Shown here piece after piece: positions 5,634-8,718 of a stretch of 8,718 bases of DNA. Source of the DNA: Clostridia bacterium. Lineage in GTDB: Bacteria > Bacillota > Sulfobacillia > SLMV01. The notes under the pieces were generated by a model. It did not search any database. It was not told the DNA's origin and saw only the letters and a list, made by a program, of their open reading frames with translations. Numbering within the stretch: position 1 is the first letter of the stretch; the number at the start of each line of letters is the position of its first letter. The stretch covers positions 1 to 8,718 of the forward strand of contig SLGS01000230.1 in assembly GCA_007136565.1 (NCBI GenBank), written 5' to 3'. A program made the translations under genes and the position numbers.

Positions 5634-7235
5634 GTGTACGACTTACTTGTTCGTGGCGGAAAGGTAATCAATGGATCCGCAGTTCCCTGGTTCGAGGGCG
5701 ATGTGGCGATCAGCGGCGGTACTATCGTTGCCGTGGGGCACCTGGGATCCGCCGACGCTCGAAGGATTATCGACGCCAGGGATAAGGTTGTTTCCCCGGG
5801 TTTCGTGGACATGCACTCGCATTCCGACTTCAACTTGATCGTCGATCCCCGCGCCGAGAGCAAGGTGCGCCAGGGGGTGACCACCGAGGTCGTCGGGCAA
5901 TGTGGCATATCGGCAGCGCCCATGAATTCCACGGGAATGTCCGAGGCCAGGGACCGCTGGCCGGGGGTCTTCGACGCCGAGGTGGAATGGTCCACGATGT
6001 CCCAGTTCCTGGACTTGTTGGCGAGTCGGGGGAGTGCCGTTAACGTCGCCGCTTTGGTGGGTCACGGCAACATTCGCCGCCTGGCGATGGGTGAAGAGGA
6101 CAGGTGTCCCACCGAGGTGGAATTGGCCGAGATGAAGAGGCTCCTCATCGAAGCCTTAAACGATGGGGCCTTTGGCATGTCCACCGGATTGATTTACCCG
6201 CCGGGAGTCTATTCGGATCTTTCCGAATTGGGTGAGCTCGCCTCAGTACTGGGGCAGCTCGGGGGAATCTACGTTACTCACCTGCGCAACGAAAGGGATC
6301 AGCTTAGTGACGCCCTAGGAGAAGCCCTCGAGGTGGGGAGGCGGGGCGGTTGTCCGGTCCATATTTCGCACCTTAAAGCCTTCGAGGAGGAAAACTGGGG
6401 ATCCATATCGGAAGCACTGTCGGCGATGGTCGACGCTCGTACCCGGGGTGTGGACGTTGCCGGTGATCAGTATCCCTACACCGCATCCGCGACGGGATTG
6501 AGGTCGAGGTTGCCGGCCTGGGTTCACGACGGGGGCAAGTCGGAGATGCTGAGAAGACTGGGGGACGAATCCATTCGGTCCGACATACTGGCCGAGTGGG
6601 GTGACTCCGTGGACTGGAGCGATATAGTCATCGCCACGGTGAAGATGGAGCGGAATCGGGATCTCGAAGGGCTCAATATTTCGGACATCGCTTCCCAAAG
6701 GGATGTTCATCCGGGTGAGTTCGTAATGGATCTCCTGTTGGACGAGGCGGGGGAGACGAACATGATCTACCATGGGATATCCGCGGAAGATGTGCGATCC
6801 GTCATGGCGCATCCCCTCGTTATGATCGGAAGCGATGGAGCGGCTCTGTCACCGGAGGGTGTCTTGGGCAAGGGTAAGCCGCATCCTAGGAGCTACGGCA
6901 CTTTTCCCAGGGTACTGGGCAAGTACGTCCGCGACGAGGGAGTCATGCCCTTGGAGTGGGCGATAGCCAAGATGACATCCTGGCCGGCATCCAGGCTCGG
7001 TATCCTCGATCGTGGGTACCTCGCCCCCGGTTTCCGGGGCGACATCGTCGTATTCGATCCCGATGCAGTCGAGGATCGAGCCACCTATGCAAAACCGCAT
7101 CAATTCCCCCGCGGCATCGATTTCGTGATCAACAACGGAGCCGTGAGCGTGGATTCGGGAGAAAGCACCGGTGTGCTCGCGGGAGAAATCCTGAGATCCG
7201 ATTTGCGAGAGGGGGATGCCTGTCGTGATGCTTAA
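5634..7235 (+). CDS. D-aminoacylase / N-acyl-D-amino-acid amidohydrolase family
   Basis: This zinc hydrolase of the amidohydrolase superfamily most resembles D-aminoacylases, which release D-amino acids from N-acyl-D-amino acids. No signal peptide is seen, so it is probably cytoplasmic. From GTG 5634 the product is 533 residues. Visible elements are YDLLVRGGKVING (2-14), the metal motif GFVDMHSHSD (56-65: H61, H63), GVTTEVVGQCG (81-91) with the characteristic zinc Cys C90, THLRNE (215-220, H216), HISHLKA (243-249, H246), DQYPYTAS (278-285) and GSDG (399-402, catalytic Asp D401). The metal-site and catalytic residues seen all appear present. GTG 5634 is preferred over the ATG at 5541, which would overlap rsmI and add 31 non-family residues; GGGTGG (5624-5629) precedes it. 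Its 3' end overlaps the DUF1177 gene by 8 bases. Substrate specificity, including dipeptide or dihydropyrimidine-like compounds, cannot be fixed from sequence. Confidence 0.88.
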   Translation: MYDLLVRGGKVINGSAVPWFEGDVAISGGTIVAVGHLGSADARRIIDARDKVVSPGFVDMHSHSDFNLIVDPRAESKVRQGVTTEVVGQCGISAAPMNSTGMSEARDRWPGVFDAEVEWSTMSQFLDLLASRGSAVNVAALVGHGNIRRLAMGEEDRCPTEVELAEMKRLLIEALNDGAFGMSTGLIYPPGVYSDLSELGELASVLGQLGGIYVTHLRNERDQLSDALGEALEVGRRGGCPVHISHLKAFEEENWGSISEALSAMVDARTRGVDVAGDQYPYTASATGLRSRLPAWVHDGGKSEMLRRLGDESIRSDILAEWGDSVDWSDIVIATVKMERNRDLEGLNISDIASQRDVHPGEFVMDLLLDEAGETNMIYHGISAEDVRSVMAHPLVMIGSDGAALSPEGVLGKGKPHPRSYGTFPRVLGKYVRDEGVMPLEWAIAKMTSWPASRLGILDRGYLAPGFRGDIVVFDPDAVEDRATYAKPHQFPRGIDFVINNGAVSVDSGESTGVLAGEILRSDLREGDACRDA

Positions 7236-8166
7236 ACAAGTCCTTGACGTGGTGGAATTACTGGGAAGTGCCACCGTGGACGGTTCCAGGGTAAGTGGAT
7301 TCTTTAGGGATCGAGGGCTGAAGACGGTGGAGGTGGAAACCGTCCGCGGAGATGGGGGCAGTACGGACTTCCTGCGCCTTACCCTCGTCGGCAGCGATGG
7401 CGCGTCCCGGGGAGGAAATGCACCGACTCTGGGAGTGGTGGGACGGCTTGGAGGTATCGGTGCCCGCCCGGAGCAGGTTGGACTCGTCTCCGACGGAGAT
7501 GGTGCCATTTGCGCCTTGAGTGTTGCGCTCAAGATTCTCACCATGCAGCGGATGGGGGATATATTGCCCGGAGATGTCGTGGTCACGACGCACATTTGCC
7601 CGGACGCTCCGGTGCTGCCCCACGATCCCGTGCCTTTCATGAATTCTCCGGTGAACATGGCGCAGATGAACGCCATGGAAGTATCCGGGGACATGGCGGC
7701 CATCCTCAGCGTCGACACGACCAAGGGGAATCGAGTCATTAATCACATGGGGTTCGCCGTAACCCCGACCGTGCGAGCGGGCTATATCCTTCCTCCGGCG
7801 CGAGATCTCCTGGAAATCATGGAGATTACTACCGGACGCCACCCGGTGGTCTTGGCATTATCCCAACAGGATATTACTCCCTACGGCAATGGTCTCGATC
7901 ATATCAACAGCTTGATGCAACCCGCCACCGCGACGAGTTCTCCCGTTGTGGGTGTAGCCATAACGGCCGAAACGGCGGTTCCCGGATGTGCTACAGGTGC
8001 GAGTCGTGAGGTCGACATCGCCGCCGCGGGGCAGTTCATGGTTGAGGTGGCCACGAGATTCTCTCGCGGGCAATGCGAGTTCTTCTCGCAGCGAGACTAC
8101 GACAGGTTGGTCGAATTGTACGGTCCCATGGATCGATTCCAAACGCTTGGAGATGGTGGGGCGTAG
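7228..8166 (+). CDS. DUF1177 family protein, function unknown
   Basis: The 312-residue product closely fits the uncharacterised DUF1177 family as I know it. Recognisable blocks are MLKQVLDVVELLGS (1-14), VGRLGGIGARPE (71-82), LVSDGDGAICAL (86-97), VVVTTHICPDAP (117-128), PHDPVPFMNSPV (131-142), SVDTTKGNRVINHMGFAV (161-178), QDITPYGNGLDHINSLMQPA (214-233) and VPGCATGAS (251-259). The order of blocks resembles M42/M20 metallopeptidases, but the catalytic glutamates and several histidine ligands are not there. No signal peptide or membrane segment is seen. ATG 7228 lies inside the end of the D-aminoacylase gene, with GAGGGGG about 12 bases upstream; GTG 7225 and ATG 7216 are alternatives. The overlap implies coupled translation and a shared pathway. 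No reaction can be assigned with confidence. Confidence 0.88.
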   Translation: MLKQVLDVVELLGSATVDGSRVSGFFRDRGLKTVEVETVRGDGGSTDFLRLTLVGSDGASRGGNAPTLGVVGRLGGIGARPEQVGLVSDGDGAICALSVALKILTMQRMGDILPGDVVVTTHICPDAPVLPHDPVPFMNSPVNMAQMNAMEVSGDMAAILSVDTTKGNRVINHMGFAVTPTVRAGYILPPARDLLEIMEITTGRHPVVLALSQQDITPYGNGLDHINSLMQPATATSSPVVGVAITAETAVPGCATGASREVDIAAAGQFMVEVATRFSRGQCEFFSQRDYDRLVELYGPMDRFQTLGDGGA

Positions 8167-8173
8167 GTGGTGT

Positions 8174-8215
8174 GCGGTTGGGAGGAGGAAATGGAGATCC
8201 CTCGCCCCCAACCGC
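8174..8215. terminator. Inverted repeat between convergent genes, possible bidirectional terminator
   Basis: GCGGTTGGG (8174-8182) pairs perfectly with CCCAACCGC (8207-8215). Inside, GAGG (8185-8188) can pair with CCTC (8200-8203). It sits 8 bases after the DUF1177 stop and 20 bases beyond the stop of the convergent abrB gene, where a shared terminator is expected. Neither flank has a T-tract, so an intrinsic terminator is possible but not secure. Confidence 0.45.
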
Positions 8216-8235
8216 CGCTTATATCGTGCAGTGAC

Positions 8236-8481
8236 TCACTCGATTTCCGACATGCTCTTTAGGCATCTAGAGCAGACTACCTTGTCGAGGTGTTGCCGCG
8301 TATCTTCGGTACTACCGCAGAATACGCACCCAGGTTCGTACTTACGGAGGACTATCGTATCTCCATCGACAAATATCTCGAGGGAATCCCTGCGGTCAAT
8401 ATCCAGGGTTCTTCGCAATTCGATGGGTATGACGACGCGGCCGAGTTCATCGACCTTCCTCACGATACCAGTGGACTTCAT
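8236..8481 (-). CDS. abrB: AbrB-family transition-state regulator with CxxC...CxxC tail
   Basis: This small DNA-binding protein of the AbrB/SpoVT type controls growth-phase or sporulation-related genes in Bacillota. The 81-residue product has the swapped-hairpin AbrB N-terminal domain: MKSTGIVRKVDELGRVVIPI (1-20), then ELRRTLDI (21-28) and the SLEIFVDGDTIVLRKYEPG strand region (33-51). The C-terminal part carries C52-x2-C55 and C70-x2-C73, a probable zinc-binding knuckle. That differs from the B. subtilis AbrB multimerisation tail but is familiar among clostridial AbrB-like proteins. ATG 8481 is chosen because homologues begin MKSTGIVRK and GAGGAG lies about 11 bases upstream; GTG at 8508 would add nine residues. 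As in B. subtilis it lies downstream of rsmI on the opposite strand. Its targets cannot be inferred. Confidence 0.93.
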   Translation of the reverse strand: MKSTGIVRKVDELGRVVIPIELRRTLDIDRRDSLEIFVDGDTIVLRKYEPGCVFCGSTEDTRQHLDKVVCSRCLKSMSEIE

Positions 8482-8618
8482 ATCGTTCAGGTCTCCTCTC
8501 TCGCGCACTGCCCATCGGGGTCTCCCGGGTTCAGTGCTGCGCTACTACGATGGTTTCGACGAGGTGTGCGTTGCAATGTAAATCATATACAATCGGAGGA
8601 ACAAAAACACCCAAGAGA
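8482..8618. promoter_or_regulatory. Divergent intergenic region between abrB and the right-end gene
   Basis: This gap must hold the promoters of abrB (leftward) and of the right-end gene (rightward). Its centre (8571-8610) is clearly A/T-richer than the rest of the window. On the plus strand TACAAT (8588-8593) is a fair -10 box without a convincing -35 box; on the minus strand TATGAT lies in the same patch. GGAGGA (8595-8600) looks like a ribosome binding site, but no start codon lies at suitable distance. No single promoter can be assigned with confidence. Confidence 0.4.
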
Positions 8619-8624
8619 GTGCCC

Positions 8625-8718
8625 ATGTTGGAATTGCCCATCCACCGACATGAGGAACGACTTGCCTCAGCGCAGGACTTGCCGGCGTATGGTTTGGGAG
8701 GAACGCTTCGATGGATCC
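8625..8718 (+). CDS. Start of an unidentified protein, truncated by the window end
   Basis: An open frame begins at ATG 8625 (or GTG 8619) and runs to the end without a stop, giving 31 residues that begin MLELPIHRHEERLASAQDLP and continue AYGLGGTLRWI. The AAGAGAG at 8613-8619 is a weak ribosome binding site about 5 bases before the ATG. It is divergent from abrB, the position held by metS in B. subtilis, but these residues do not resemble the start of methionyl-tRNA synthetase. I do not recognise the family; the fragment is too short to be certain it is a gene. Confidence 0.45.
   Translation, partial: MLELPIHRHEERLASAQDLPAYGLGGTLRWI

Noticed and set aside
7216..7227. Upstream ATG start for the DUF1177 protein
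   Set aside because: The G-rich ribosome binding site abuts it with no spacing, and the family normally begins MLKQVLDV, matching ATG 7228.
6849..7739. Long reverse-strand open frame of 296 codons across the D-aminoacylase and DUF1177 genes
   Set aside because: Its translation is Ser/Pro/Arg/Thr-rich with no recognisable motif, and it lies opposite two genes with full family motifs; it is a shadow frame.
8586..8593. TATACAAT as a sporulation sigma-E -10 element (consensus CATACAAT)
   Set aside because: It is a close match, but no ATATT-like -35 element lies at 14-15 bases upstream, so sporulation control cannot be claimed.
1..8718. CRISPR array, tRNA genes, insertion sequences, phage or toxin-antitoxin genes
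   Set aside because: No regularly spaced repeats, tRNA-like folds, transposase motifs or paired small ORFs were seen on either strand.

Overview
The window looks like chromosomal core-genome DNA from a moderately GC-rich member of the Bacillota (Firmicutes), probably a deep-branching or clostridial-type lineage rather than a Bacillus. The main reason is gene order. An rRNA operon end is followed by tmk, darA, holB, ricT, rsmI and a reverse-strand abrB, which matches from memory the B. subtilis rrnA to tmk-darA-yaaR-holB-ricT-yabA-trmN6-yazA-rsmI / abrB / metS region. No phage, transposon, CRISPR or plasmid signal was seen.

Layout. Bases 1-50 are the 3' end of a 5S rRNA, closed by a perfect 13-bp terminator hairpin. 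A 461-aa polytopic membrane protein of the MATE/MOP-flippase type follows (162-1547), preceded by a tiny ORF that has the better ribosome binding site. Next comes a housekeeping run: thymidylate kinase (1672-2361), the c-di-AMP receptor DarA (2394-2726), DNA polymerase III delta' (2743-3702), RicT (3752-4558) and the 16S rRNA methyltransferase RsmI (4637-5569). ricT appears to have its own promoter, TTGCGG-N18-TATAAT, in the end of holB.

Two accessory genes sit between rsmI and abrB: a D-aminoacylase-family amidohydrolase (5634-7235) and a DUF1177 protein (7228-8166). They overlap by 8 bases and look translationally coupled. This is the least understood part of the window. DUF1177 has no assigned function, and its motif order resembles M42/M20 peptidases with most metal ligands replaced. 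The pair may process N-acyl-D-amino acids or D-amino-acid-containing peptides, but that is inference.

A reverse-strand AbrB-type regulator with two CxxC pairs (8236-8481) converges on the DUF1177 gene. A divergent, unidentified gene begins near 8625 and runs off the end. Compared with B. subtilis, yaaR, yabA, trmN6 and yazA are missing here. The tmk LID loop carries what looks like a pair of compensating frameshifts and is the most checkable anomaly.
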